Below, one piece after another: positions 23,350 through 32,689 of a stretch of DNA of 55,223 nucleotides (positions are counted from its first letter, which is position 1; each line of letters starts with the position of its first letter). The notes beneath the pieces are model-generated. The model did no database searches. It worked only from the letters and a program-made list of their open reading frames with translations, and had not been told where the DNA came from. This DNA comes from Lentimicrobium sp. (GTDB lineage: Bacteria > Bacteroidota > Bacteroidia > Bacteroidales > Lentimicrobiaceae), in the NCBI GenBank assembly GCA_019429275.1, contig JAHYJC010000032.1, positions 1 to 55,223 on the forward strand, in the 5' to 3' direction. A program made the position numbers and the translations under genes.

Positions 23350-24861
23350 TTACCATCTCCCCCCGGCACCACCGCCTCCGGTTCTACCTCCGCCCCATGA
23401 TCCGCCACCAGAGCCTGAAGAGCCCGATCCCGATCCTGAAGAACTTCTCTGTTTCATAGGGATTACAAATGTTGTGAACATTATTGCGCCGCAATTTTTA
23501 CAGGTAAACTCACGCTGACCTTCACCCTTTGAGCTATAGGATGCTGACTGAAGTGTTTTTTCGCCGGTTTTTGCCATGGTTAATGTGCTGCATTTACTGC
23601 ACATTCTGAAAGCAGAAGCCAGTTTGCCTTCAAACATAATTTTTGTAATGTGATTGCCTGAACATTTATAAAACCTAGGGTCACGGCTTTTCAGCTTTAT
23701 TTCAAGCATTTCAGCAACTGAAAGATATTGGCTGTATTCATTGCGTACCAATGGAAGTGCATCCTGACTACATTGACGGCAGGTTATTTTTCCATCCTTC
23801 AGTCCGTTTAATTTCCGTTTGTAGAAGAAATAATAAGGCAGGAATGCCATAGGGAAGAATATAATTCGAAGTACCATCAACTTATTGGCCTCCTCCAGAT
23901 GCAGAAACCGGGATGGTTCATCGGGTGAGATTTGCTTTGCATTTTTGTTGAGCCTGTATTGAACAATAACCGAAAGCAGAAAAAGATAAATATACAATCC
24001 AACAAAGGCATTTCCCACAGGATTGCTGAACACGTCGTCATAATAACTGGCCATTGCCGGGATGATACCTGCCATAAGGTAAACCGATAAATATTTTGCA
24101 ACGTTATCTCCTGCCCAAACGCTTGCTTTTACTGGCATATCTGGAATAAGAACCAACTGACCCGATACATCTGATATTGACTTAAACGGATTAGACAGAG
24201 TTAATGAAGAACCTGACTTTTTATTCCTTTGGCGCATTGCATTTAATGCAACAACCAATAACGTTAACCATAAAAACCACAAAATGAATATAAAAGTATC
24301 CCACCATGGCTCATATTTCATATGAAACCGGGCAGCCGCCTCAACATTTTTTTCAGTAAGAATCTGATGTATTTTATCGCTTACATCAATCAGCCCTTTG
24401 CCATAAAGGTTCTCCTGAAAAGCCGGAACAATATATGTTTTGCCCAACCTGATCAGAAGCGCATCAGGCAACGAACTTTCAACACCATAACCGCTAAAGA
24501 AACGCCAGTCGCGTGTGTTCATAACAATCAGCAGCAACAACCCGTTATCCTTGTCTTTTTGACCAAGTCCCCACAGGTTGTATAATTCCACACCAAAACT
24601 CATTACATCCCACTTTTCGCTGATTCCGTTCACTATCACAACGCCATACTGCACACCGGTTTCCTTTTCAGTTTTCTGAAGTATTTGATTCAGCTGCTCA
24701 ATTTCAGTGAAATGCAAATTGCTGTCGGCATCCGAAACATAAATATTGTTGATGGCGCGCTGGTTTATTACTGTTTTTGGCTCCCATTGCGCGAAACTGC
24801 TGATAAAAATAAAGACCAGATTTATTGTAATGATAAGTTTTATGTCTTTCATAATATTCAA
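23350..24861 (-). CDS. TPM-domain (TLP18.3/Psb32/MOLO-1-like) membrane protein with zinc-binding cysteines
   Basis: 503 residues. Signal peptide (VFIFISSFAQ), then a periplasmic TPM domain at about 40-175 (DADSNLHFTEIEQLNQILQKTEKETGVQYGVVIVNGIS... DKDNGLLLLIVMNTRDWRFFSGYGVESSLPD). Several transmembrane helices follow (TFIFILWFLWLTLLVVALNAM and two around 265-310). A cytoplasmic cysteine-rich part contains CxxC pairs (CRQCSQD, MCSKCSTL, CKNCGAI), and the C-terminus is Gly/Ser-rich (GGGSWGGGRTGGGGAGGRW), as in many YgcG-type proteins. TPM proteins are linked to membrane repair or assembly factors. The start may instead be the Met at 24852. Confidence 0.82.
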   Translation of the reverse strand: MNIMKDIKLIITINLVFIFISSFAQWEPKTVINQRAINNIYVSDADSNLHFTEIEQLNQILQKTEKETGVQYGVVIVNGISEKWDVMSFGVELYNLWGLGQKDKDNGLLLLIVMNTRDWRFFSGYGVESSLPDALLIRLGKTYIVPAFQENLYGKGLIDVSDKIHQILTEKNVEAAARFHMKYEPWWDTFIFILWFLWLTLLVVALNAMRQRNKKSGSSLTLSNPFKSISDVSGQLVLIPDMPVKASVWAGDNVAKYLSVYLMAGIIPAMASYYDDVFSNPVGNAFVGLYIYLFLLSVIVQYRLNKNAKQISPDEPSRFLHLEEANKLMVLRIIFFPMAFLPYYFFYKRKLNGLKDGKITCRQCSQDALPLVRNEYSQYLSVAEMLEIKLKSRDPRFYKCSGNHITKIMFEGKLASAFRMCSKCSTLTMAKTGEKTLQSASYSSKGEGQREFTCKNCGAIMFTTFVIPMKQRSSSGSGSGSSGSGGGSWGGGRTGGGGAGGRW

Positions 24862-25029
24862 ATTGTGAAGCTAAATTAAGGCTGATTTTTACAAATACCA
24901 TCCTGCAAAAAGCAAAATGATTGTATTACCTCATATTTTATAGGGAATATCACCTACAATAAGAAAGTTTTTATGGTTGTAGGTTTGCTTATCGAAATTA
25001 TTCACCCACCAAAAAAGAAGGAGTTTATT

Positions 25030-25536
25030 ATGAAGCAGTTTATCCTGATGGCAGCCCTGATGGTACTTTTTGCCGGATGCAACAATGGTCAGACCACACC
25101 AAAATCAGAAAAAAAGATGAAAAAACTCAGCACCCTTGAATGGGCTGGAGAAGTTTATGCGATTTATGAAGAAAGCATAAATGAACTGGATGCCCTTACC
25201 GGAGAGAAACCCGAAGCAACTCCTGAATTGAAAGAGAATGTAAGGGCTTTAAAAAATTCAATCATTGACAAAATGATCCCTTATGGGAAAGTAAGAGCCG
25301 GCATGAGCGAATATGATCAGAAAACAAGTTCAGATCAGTTGGGGGTTAAAATTACCAACATTGCCCGCAATCCGGCATGGGGAAGAACACAGAACGAAGC
25401 CAGAATACATTATGCCAAAATTGATGCTGAACTTGCTGCTTTAATAGGCAGCTTCAATATTATTACGCAATATTCACAGTTTGAACTTATCAAAAAACAA
25501 GAACCCGCTGAGGCTGAAAGACTAGGTATAGAATAA
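25030..25536 (+). CDS. Lipoprotein of unknown function
   Basis: About 168 residues from the ATG at 25030, preceded by an unusually clear Shine-Dalgarno AGAAGGAG, which decides the start over 24973. Lipoprotein signal MKQFILMAALMVLFAGCNN. The mature part is helical and charged (LSTLEWAGEVYAIYEESINELDALTGEKPEATPELKENVRALKNSIIDKMIPYG). No domain recognised. It is a single gene between divergent TPM and convergent response-regulator genes, and ends at a strong bidirectional terminator. Confidence 0.65.
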   Translation: MKQFILMAALMVLFAGCNNGQTTPKSEKKMKKLSTLEWAGEVYAIYEESINELDALTGEKPEATPELKENVRALKNSIIDKMIPYGKVRAGMSEYDQKTSSDQLGVKITNIARNPAWGRTQNEARIHYAKIDAELAALIGSFNIITQYSQFELIKKQEPAEAERLGIE

Positions 25537-25566
25537 AAATCTGAAATAATGATGGTTGTTTAATTG

Positions 25567-25605
25567 AACTTCCGGAGCCAACCTTCCGGAAGTTTTTCCT
25601 TTTTT
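25567..25605. terminator. Bidirectional rho-independent terminator
   Basis: Perfect 10-bp stem AACTTCCGGA (25567-25576) and TCCGGAAGTT (25585-25594) with an 8-nt loop, followed by TTTCCTTTTTT. It lies between the convergent lipoprotein and response-regulator genes. Confidence 0.9.
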
Positions 25606-26266
25606 AGTCAAGGACTATTATTTTGTGTTTAATGGCATATTTTACCAGCTCAATGGTATTTTTCAGTTCCAGTTTTTCAAGTATTTTATTCTTATGATTT
25701 TCAACGGTTCTGGGACTTATAAACAATTTATTGCCTATTTCCTTAAAACTTAATCCTTCGCCAAGTTCCCTGATGATTTCCAGTTCCCTATCTGTAATAA
25801 CCGGCATGTGATGTATAGAATTGATCTCATTGATCTTTTTGTGATAGCTCCGGTAAATAATAGCAGATAAATTTTGTCCGAAATAGGGCTCTCCGTTCAA
25901 TACTGTGGTTATTGCAAAAATAAGCTCATCGCCCGATGCATCTTTATTCATAAAACCATCGGCCCCTTTTTCAAGCGATTTGCAAATCAGGTCTTCCTGC
26001 ATTTCTGCCGTCAGAATCAAAATTCTACTCCTTAACTCTTCTTTGATATATTCAATCAGATCAATTCCTGAAACATCTGGAAGGCCTATATCAAGCAGCA
26101 CAATACCAGGCTGAATAATTTTGGGAATCAGCTTAAGTTCAGCCCCACATGAAGCTTCATAAACCAGCTCAAAATCGGGGTTTCCTTTAAGAATTGCCCT
26201 GATGCCGTCGCGGACAATGCGGTGATCATCAACAATTGCGATACCTTTCTTCATAAAGTTTATCAT
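25604..26266 (-). CDS. NarL/LuxR-type response regulator
   Basis: 220 residues. The receiver domain occupies residues 5-125 with the acidic pair in AIVDDHRIVRDGI, phosphoacceptor Asp in VLLDIGLPDVSG, the conserved T in ILILTAEMQ and Lys in GFMNKDASGDEL. The LuxR HTH spans about 155-215 (ITDRELEIIRELGEGLSFKEIGNKLFISPRTVENHKNKILEKLELKN). The start overlaps the sensor kinase stop by 4 nt (ATGA), so the two are cognate partners. Targets are unknown; the operon at 22968 with its palindromic upstream region is a nearby candidate. Confidence 0.93.
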   Translation of the reverse strand: MINFMKKGIAIVDDHRIVRDGIRAILKGNPDFELVYEASCGAELKLIPKIIQPGIVLLDIGLPDVSGIDLIEYIKEELRSRILILTAEMQEDLICKSLEKGADGFMNKDASGDELIFAITTVLNGEPYFGQNLSAIIYRSYHKKINEINSIHHMPVITDRELEIIRELGEGLSFKEIGNKLFISPRTVENHKNKILEKLELKNTIELVKYAIKHKIIVLD

Positions 26267-28455
26267 TTTGCTTTAGCAGAATCCGTTTGAGTTACAGAAT
26301 GATCACCTTTAAAATCAGGCAGAATTATTCTGAAAGTGCTTCCCGCATCCTTTTTGCTATCTATTTCGAGCCTTCCGTTTATTTTTGACAGCAGTTCTTT
26401 GGTCAACATTAATCCCAAACCGGCTCCTTTTTCACCGTTAACACCTGGCCGGCTTTTTACATAAGTTCCTCCATTCATCACCAGGGCCAGCTCGTCCTGT
26501 TCCATGCCTACACCATAATCCCTTACCGAAATTCCAACAGAGCCATCATCAGCCTTACTTGCCGAAATTTCGATACATCCACCTTCAAAACTGTATTTAA
26601 CGGCATTAACCATCAGGTTTCGCAGAATAGTGGTAACAATATTTTTGTCGTTTGTTGAGGTTAATCCATCATCAATCATAGATGTAACCCTGATGTTCTT
26701 ATTCCTGATCTGCTGGTCAAGAAGTTCAGCGCATTCATTAAATATTTCTCTGATTAACATTTCTGATTGGTTTATCTGGATCAGGTTTTGCTGCGAGCGA
26801 GCCCAATCAAGCAGATTGCGAAGCAGATTTTTCATCGAATTCGCCGATCCGGTAAGTTCTCCGATATAATATCTGATCTCTTCGGCGGTAAACTTTTCGT
26901 AGCTTTTGTTAATGGTATTTACAATGCCCGTATAGCCTGACATTGAATTCTTTAAGTCGTGCGAAATAATTGAAAAAAGTTTATCCTTTGTTGAATTCAG
27001 TTCATTTAATTTCTCATTAACCTGAGCCAACTGTATCTGACTTCTTCTCTTGATCAGGTACCTGCTGTATAATGAGCCAAGAAGCAAAACAAGAAGTACC
27101 GAAAAGCCCAGCATGCCGTATTTCATCAGATTAGCCCTGTTGAGTTCCAGTTCCTTTTCGAGTTTTTCCTTTTTTACCAGTACAAGTTGTTTCTCTTTTT
27201 CTGCAGTTTCGTATCTGGTTTGAAGTTCAATGATTGTATTTGCATTTTCCTCATTATAAATTGAATCATTAAGCATTTGATATTCATTGGCATAGTAGTA
27301 AGCATTTTTATAGTCGCCCTTATTGCTGTAATAATCCCTCAGGTTGCCATAGTTGCTCAGGATTAGTTTTCTGTGGCCAAGTAAACGGGCTTCATTAAGG
27401 CTTTCCATGATAAAATTTAGAGAGGAGGCCTCATTTTTCTTTTCGGTTAGCGGCCCCAGATTCGAAAGGGCAATGGTTATTCCATGTTTGTTGCCAAGTT
27501 TTCGCGATAACTCCAGGGTCTTGGTAAAGTACCCGATGGCCTGTACTGTATCGCCCTCTGATTTGGCAACCAAACCCAGATTATTATAAACCTGAATCAG
27601 GCCACTTTCATCGGCATCAGATTTTAAAAGGAAATCAAGAGCCTGTTCAAAATGTTTTTTAGCCTCCGTTTTATTTCCGGCTTCATAAAAGGTATTCCCG
27701 ATACCCATCATGACTTTGAATTCACTTTTCTTGTTTCCCGATTCTTGATGAATGGAAAGTGCCTGTCTTAAATAATCATGAGAAACATCATAATTTTTAA
27801 GTTTGTTGTGAATGTTGCTCAGATTCGTCAGAGAAAATGCTTTGAGATTGTTGTTCCCTATTTTATCGGCCATTTGCAATGCCTGATAATAATAATTGTT
27901 GGATTCGGTATAATTGCCTTTCTGGTAATGCATTCCTCCAATATTGACAAGATTATTTGTAATTCCCAGGCTATCGTTTTCCTGTTGTCGAAGTTCCAGT
28001 GAAGCCATAAAATTCTCAAGTGCCACGCTATAATCATTACTCATTACAGTCTGGCCAATAATTGTATGAGCACGGGCTGCAGAAAGTGGCGCACCTCCTT
28101 TCAGAAACCAGGGGATTGAGAGTCTTAAATTTTCAAGAAATCCGGGAGTGTTTTTCAGGGCTCGCTCTATCAAACCATAATTAAAATAAGAAACTCCTAC
28201 CGATTTGTCAAGATTTGATCTGATCGCTAGTGATTTGATTGAATCAACAATTTCTCTGGCTGAATTTATCTGATTCCCCTTCAGCAGAATTTCAAATCTT
28301 TCACTCAGCCTTACAATCTCCAGAGAATCACTTTTTCTGCTGTTGGTTTGACTTTGGGCACTTAATCCCTGAGTGTAGAAAATTAGAATTATTGAAAATG
28401 ATAAAACAAAAAACTGACAATAATTCATAATCAATAATTTATACCATTTTCCCAT
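26263..28455 (-). CDS. TPR-containing sensor histidine kinase
   Basis: 730 residues. A signal peptide or anchor near the N-terminus (the Met at 28428, MNYCQFFVLSFSIILIFYTQGLSAQ, is an alternative start), then about seven TPR repeats in the periplasm (e.g. LVNIGGMHYQKGNYTESNNYYYQALQMADKIG). One transmembrane helix (YGMLGFSVLLVLLLGSLYSRYLI) leads to a HisKA-type dimerisation helix with H-box SIISHDLKNSMSG. The HATPase region has N box NLMVNAVKYS, G1 DYGVGM and G2 GAGLGLMLTKEL. The C-terminus overlaps the response-regulator start by 4 nt. TPR kinases of this type are typical of Bacteroidota; the stimulus is unknown. Confidence 0.92.
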   Translation of the reverse strand: MGKWYKLLIMNYCQFFVLSFSIILIFYTQGLSAQSQTNSRKSDSLEIVRLSERFEILLKGNQINSAREIVDSIKSLAIRSNLDKSVGVSYFNYGLIERALKNTPGFLENLRLSIPWFLKGGAPLSAARAHTIIGQTVMSNDYSVALENFMASLELRQQENDSLGITNNLVNIGGMHYQKGNYTESNNYYYQALQMADKIGNNNLKAFSLTNLSNIHNKLKNYDVSHDYLRQALSIHQESGNKKSEFKVMMGIGNTFYEAGNKTEAKKHFEQALDFLLKSDADESGLIQVYNNLGLVAKSEGDTVQAIGYFTKTLELSRKLGNKHGITIALSNLGPLTEKKNEASSLNFIMESLNEARLLGHRKLILSNYGNLRDYYSNKGDYKNAYYYANEYQMLNDSIYNEENANTIIELQTRYETAEKEKQLVLVKKEKLEKELELNRANLMKYGMLGFSVLLVLLLGSLYSRYLIKRRSQIQLAQVNEKLNELNSTKDKLFSIISHDLKNSMSGYTGIVNTINKSYEKFTAEEIRYYIGELTGSANSMKNLLRNLLDWARSQQNLIQINQSEMLIREIFNECAELLDQQIRNKNIRVTSMIDDGLTSTNDKNIVTTILRNLMVNAVKYSFEGGCIEISASKADDGSVGISVRDYGVGMEQDELALVMNGGTYVKSRPGVNGEKGAGLGLMLTKELLSKINGRLEIDSKKDAGSTFRIILPDFKGDHSVTQTDSAKAK

Positions 28456-28490
28456 AACATAATATTTATCCTGTGCATCTTATTATTGGT

Positions 28491-28521
28491 TAAAGGTATA
28501 GCTATGTATTATAATATCAAA
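28491..28521 (-). promoter_or_regulatory. Promoter of the TPR kinase/response regulator operon
   Basis: On the minus strand TTTG (28518-28521), a 19-nt spacer, then TACCTTTA (28491-28498), one mismatch from TAnnTTTG. It lies 35 nt upstream of the kinase start at 28455. Confidence 0.6.
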
Positions 28522-28680
28522 ATTCTGTCATCAATTTTATACACTGTTTTATTTATATGCATTCACAGAGTACCGGAGAATATTTACATTTTTGAAAAAT
28601 ATGCCGGGAAATGATTATTACAGATTCATTCCACATTTACTGTTCATATCTTCTTAATTTATACAATTCCTGTTTTTTCA

Positions 28681-28688
28681 TAACTTTG
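28681..28688 (+). promoter_or_regulatory. -7 element of asnS
   Basis: TAACTTTG matches TAnnTTTG exactly. Expected transcription start is about 28695, which rules out the in-frame ATG at 28699 as the usual start and supports 28753. A -33 element is not obvious. Confidence 0.65.
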
Positions 28689-28752
28689 CGCACTCTTTAT
28701 GGCCAGGCGGCTGAATTATGTATTACTGAATTTTCAATCAACCACAAAAATA

Positions 28753-30159
28753 ATGGAATCGTTAAAACGAACAAGAATAGCAGAAGTACTGCGCAACTGG
28801 CAGGCCATTGGGGCAGGCAATATGGTCAACCTTAAAGGTTGGGTACGCACCAAACGTGGAAATAAAAATGTCGCTTTTATTGCATTAAATGATGGTTCTG
28901 TAATTCACAATATTCAGGTTGTGGTTGATCTGGCGGGTTTCGACGAAGCAACCATGAAGTTGATCACAACGGGCTCATGCATTTCGGTAAACGGAATTCT
29001 GGTAGAATCTCCCGGTCAAGGCCAGACTGTTGAGGTTCAGGCAAAAGAGATTGAAGTTTATGGCTCTGCCGATCCCGAAACCTATCCGTTACAAAAAAAA
29101 GGCCATACACTTGAATTCCTGCGCGAGATAGCCCACCTAAGGCCACGCACAAACACATTCGGAGCAGTTTTACGTATGCGCCACGCCATGTCGTATGCCA
29201 TACATAAGTACTTCAACGACAACGGATTCTACTATCTTCACACGCCCATTATCACAGGTTCTGATGCCGAAGGCGCTGGTGCGATGTTCAGGGTTACTAC
29301 CCTTGACGCAAAAAATCCTCCGCTTACCGAAACCGAAGAAGTAGATTACACCCAGGATTTCTTCGGCAAAGCGACCAACCTTACCGTTTCAGGGCAACTT
29401 GAAGGTGAACTTGGTGCACTTGCGCTGTCAAATATCTATACTTTCGGACCAACCTTCAGAGCCGAAAATTCAAACACACCAAGGCATCTTGCCGAATTCT
29501 GGATGATTGAGCCGGAAATGGCTTTCCATGACATCAACGACAACATGGATCTGGCCGAAGATTTCCTGAAATATCTGGTGAAATATGCGCTTGACAACTG
29601 CATGGACGACCTGGAATTTCTCAATAAAATGTACGACAATGAACTGATCGACAGGCTTAAGTTTGTGGTTGAAAACGATTTCCAACGCCTTACATATACA
29701 GAAGCCGTCGAAATACTGAAAGCTTCGGGTCAAAAATTTGAGTTTCCGGTTGACTGGGGCACCGATCTGCAAAGTGAGCACGAACGCTATCTTGTTGAAA
29801 AACATTTTTTGCGTCCGGTTATTCTGACGAACTACCCCAAACACATCAAAGCTTTCTATATGAAACAAAATGACGATGGCAAAACTGTAAGAGCCATGGA
29901 TGTATTGTTTCCGCGTATAGGTGAAATTATCGGAGGTTCGCAGCGTGAGGAAGTTCTTGAAAAACTTGTTGCCCGTTGCCGCGAAATGGAAATTCCCGAA
30001 AAGGATATCTGGTGGTATCTCGACACCCGACGATTCGGCACTGCACCACATGCCGGTTTCGGACTTGGTTTCGAAAGAATGATGCTTTTTGTGACCGGAA
30101 TGGCAAACATCCGAGATGTGATACCTTTTCCAAGGACTCCGCAAAATGCTGAATTCTGA
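28753..30159 (+). CDS. asnS: Asparaginyl-tRNA synthetase
   Basis: About 468 residues from the ATG at 28753 ([20 protein letters not shown]). The N-terminal OB-fold anticodon-binding domain reads [25 protein letters not shown]. The class II catalytic core includes motif 2 in [29 protein letters not shown] and motif 3 [29 protein letters not shown], the latter ending in the Asn/Asp-type signature. The length matches bacterial AsnRS, and [13 protein letters not shown] favours Asn over Asp enzymes. It charges tRNA-Asn in the cytoplasm. It has its own promoter and is followed by rpoN on the same strand. Confidence 0.96.
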   Translation: MESLKRTRIAEVLRNWQAIGAGNMVNLKGWVRTKRGNKNVAFIALNDGSVIHNIQVVVDLAGFDEATMKLITTGSCISVNGILVESPGQGQTVEVQAKEIEVYGSADPETYPLQKKGHTLEFLREIAHLRPRTNTFGAVLRMRHAMSYAIHKYFNDNGFYYLHTPIITGSDAEGAGAMFRVTTLDAKNPPLTETEEVDYTQDFFGKATNLTVSGQLEGELGALALSNIYTFGPTFRAENSNTPRHLAEFWMIEPEMAFHDINDNMDLAEDFLKYLVKYALDNCMDDLEFLNKMYDNELIDRLKFVVENDFQRLTYTEAVEILKASGQKFEFPVDWGTDLQSEHERYLVEKHFLRPVILTNYPKHIKAFYMKQNDDGKTVRAMDVLFPRIGEIIGGSQREEVLEKLVARCREMEIPEKDIWWYLDTRRFGTAPHAGFGLGFERMMLFVTGMANIRDVIPFPRTPQNAEF

Positions 30160-30331
30160 CTTTTTTTTAATTTTGTGTAAGCCTGAATTTCCTTTCAGAT
30201 TGAGAAAAAACAAAGAAAAAACAGGTCTTTCAGCGGTTGAAATAAAAAAAGTATTGCTAACGTTAATCAAGTAAGCAGAATATTTTGTAAATTGACCCTA
30301 TATTCGCAGTGAATTTAAAACAGGAATTTGC

Positions 30332-31795
30332 ATGTTAACTCAAAAACTACAACAGAAACTTCTTCAGAAACTGTCGCCACAGCAGATTCTGCTTATGAAG
30401 TTGTTGCAGATTCCTTCCATCGCCCTTGAGCAGCGCATCAAACAGGAAATTGAAGAGAATCCGGCACTTGAGGATGCAGCAGATCCCGAAATGAGTACCG
30501 ATGCCGAAGAAATTCCAACCGATACAGAACCAGATCCCATTGACGAACTGGAGCGTGAACGCGATGATTTCGACATTACCGATTATCTCGATGATGACGA
30601 TATTCCTGCTTATCGCATGAACTCAAACAACAGCAGTGCTGATGACGAACATCGCGAAATGCCTTATGCATCAGGTATTTCATTTAACGAAACACTCATT
30701 ACACAGCTTGGGCTTCGCCGGTTGACTGAAAATCAGGTAATGATTGCCACCTACATCATTGGCAACCTTGATGATTCTGGCTATCTTAACCGTCAGCTGA
30801 GTGCAATGGTTGATGACCTGGCTTTCACGCAGAATATCTCCACTACAGTGGAAGAATTGAATGAAATGCTAAGGCTGGTTCAGGAATTTGATCCGCCCGG
30901 AGTTGGCGCGCGCGATTTGCGCGAGTGTCTGCTTATTCAGCTTAAAAGACTCGACCAATCACCATCGGTAACACTTGCTACTCATTTGGTTGACAGATAT
31001 TTTGATGAACTCACAAAGAAGCATTACGATAAAATATCGAAAAAAGCGAAAGTATCTGAGGATATGCTTCGCGATGCCATCAACGAAATCCTGAAACTCA
31101 ACCCCAAACCGGGCAACTCAATGGGTGAAACCACAAGGCCAAACCATTACATCACGCCCGATTTTTTTGTTTATAATAAAGATGGCGAACTTGAACTTCA
31201 GGTTAATTCGCGCAACACACCCGAACTGCGACTCAGCCGAACCTACGTGGAAATGCTTGAAACCTATTCTGAGAGCAAATCGAAAAGCAGAAGCCAGAAA
31301 GATGCGGTTATGTTTATCAAGCAAAAAATTGACTCTGCAAAATGGTTTATCGATGCCATCAGGCAAAGGCAAAACACACTTTTCGTGACCATGAGTGCCA
31401 TTATGGTTTACCAGCGTGAGTTTTTTATGACCGGCGATGAAACCAAACTCAGGCCAATGATTCTTAAGGACATTGCTGAGGTGGTTGGGCTTGATATTTC
31501 TACCATTTCGCGTGTGGCCAATTCAAAATATGTGCAAACTCCGTTCGGTACATACCTGCTCAAAACTTTTTTCTCTGAATCCATGCAAACCGATTCGGGC
31601 GAGGAGGTTTCGACCCGCGAAATAAAAAAAATACTGTCAAACTGCATAGAAGCCGAAGAAAAGGGCAAACCTCTCACCGATGAACAGCTCACCGATATCC
31701 TTAAAGAAAAAGGCTACAACATCGCCCGCCGCACCGTTGCCAAATACCGTGAGCAGTTAAATATTCCGGTAGCCAGGCTGAGAAAGGAATTGTAA
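30332..31795 (+). CDS. rpoN: RNA polymerase sigma-54 factor
   Basis: 487 residues, standard length. Region I is Gln/Leu-rich (LTQKLQQKLLQKLSPQQILLMKLLQIPSIALEQRIKQEIEENPALE). Region II is acidic (residues 50-110). The core-binding part has TYIIGNLDDSGYLNR and LVQEFDPPGVGARDLRECLLIQL. Region III ends with the HTH (LKDIAEVVGLDISTISRVANSKYVQTPFGTY) and the RpoN box ARRTVAKYREQLNIPVARLRKEL. It directs transcription from -24/-12 promoters with AAA+ activators; no such activator lies in the window. Confidence 0.97.
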   Translation: MLTQKLQQKLLQKLSPQQILLMKLLQIPSIALEQRIKQEIEENPALEDAADPEMSTDAEEIPTDTEPDPIDELERERDDFDITDYLDDDDIPAYRMNSNNSSADDEHREMPYASGISFNETLITQLGLRRLTENQVMIATYIIGNLDDSGYLNRQLSAMVDDLAFTQNISTTVEELNEMLRLVQEFDPPGVGARDLRECLLIQLKRLDQSPSVTLATHLVDRYFDELTKKHYDKISKKAKVSEDMLRDAINEILKLNPKPGNSMGETTRPNHYITPDFFVYNKDGELELQVNSRNTPELRLSRTYVEMLETYSESKSKSRSQKDAVMFIKQKIDSAKWFIDAIRQRQNTLFVTMSAIMVYQREFFMTGDETKLRPMILKDIAEVVGLDISTISRVANSKYVQTPFGTYLLKTFFSESMQTDSGEEVSTREIKKILSNCIEAEEKGKPLTDEQLTDILKEKGYNIARRTVAKYREQLNIPVARLRKEL

Positions 31796-31841
31796 TATTC
31801 ATACCCTATTCCTCTTTATCATAACATTCTAAGTTTTTGTC

Positions 31842-32588
31842 ATGGATTTGAGCCTGAGAGATCATTTTACAGCAAACTGGAAAAAGTATTTTGGCAGTGC
31901 TGAACTTCCTCTTGCTTTTTTTTACTCCGATGCTGAAAATACTGCTGAAGCGGCACCCCACGCTGAAAAATGGAACTGCTTTATCGGGGCGCTCGCGCAG
32001 GTGAGGCGGGGAAAATCCATGGCTTTTGATGTCAATTCCATTGGCTGTAGTGGTGGAAAAAGATACCTTGGTTTTTCAGATAAACTCAAACCAGGATTTG
32101 AGTACTTTCTGTCGTGCGGAAATGAAAAAATGGAAGGAGAACGCTACCTGAGAACACCGGCACAGGTCGAAAAATTTTTAAAAGCAAACCCCCTTACTCC
32201 TGCCCCGGCATCAAAAATCATCTTCAAACGCTGGGATATGCTGGAGGCCAGTGATGCGCCCGAAGTAGTCATCTTTTTTGCCACACCCGATGTACTCTCC
32301 GGACTTTTTACCCTTGCCGGCTACGACCGCGATGATTTTCAGGGGACAATCACTCCGTTTGGATCAGGTTGTGCCTCCATGGTTCAATATCCGCTGGCCG
32401 AAAGTAAAAACCCAAAACCCAGGGCAATATTGGGCATGTTTGATGTTTCGGCCAGGCCATATATAAAAGAAAATGAATTTACATTTACTTTGCCCTTCAA
32501 TCGTTTTCTGGAGATCATTTCTTATATGGATGAATCCTTTCTCATCACTCCTTCGTGGCAAAAGGTGAAATCGAGAATCGACAGGTGA
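31842..32588 (+). CDS. DUF169 family protein
   Basis: 248 residues, no signal. It matches the DUF169 pattern seen in bacteria and archaea: an N-terminal LRDHFTANWKKYFGSAELPLAFFYSD, a central WNCFIGALAQVRRGKSMAFDVNSIGCSGGKRYLGF with conserved Cys residues, and FGSGCASMVQYPLAESKNPKPRAILGMFDVSARPY. The conserved cysteines suggest a metal or Fe-S ligand role, but the biochemical function is not established. It starts 46 nt after rpoN and may be cotranscribed. Confidence 0.83.
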   Translation: MDLSLRDHFTANWKKYFGSAELPLAFFYSDAENTAEAAPHAEKWNCFIGALAQVRRGKSMAFDVNSIGCSGGKRYLGFSDKLKPGFEYFLSCGNEKMEGERYLRTPAQVEKFLKANPLTPAPASKIIFKRWDMLEASDAPEVVIFFATPDVLSGLFTLAGYDRDDFQGTITPFGSGCASMVQYPLAESKNPKPRAILGMFDVSARPYIKENEFTFTLPFNRFLEIISYMDESFLITPSWQKVKSRIDR

Positions 32589-32689
32589 ACGAATTATTAC
32601 ATTCAGACCATTTGCTATCAAATCAATAAACCTTTCAGCATCTGACAATAATAAAGATTCTTTATACTTTTACATAAAAATAAAATTCC

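Noticed and set aside
29470-30270. 266-codon minus-strand ORF opposite asnS
   Set aside because: It is the antisense of the conserved AsnRS catalytic domain.
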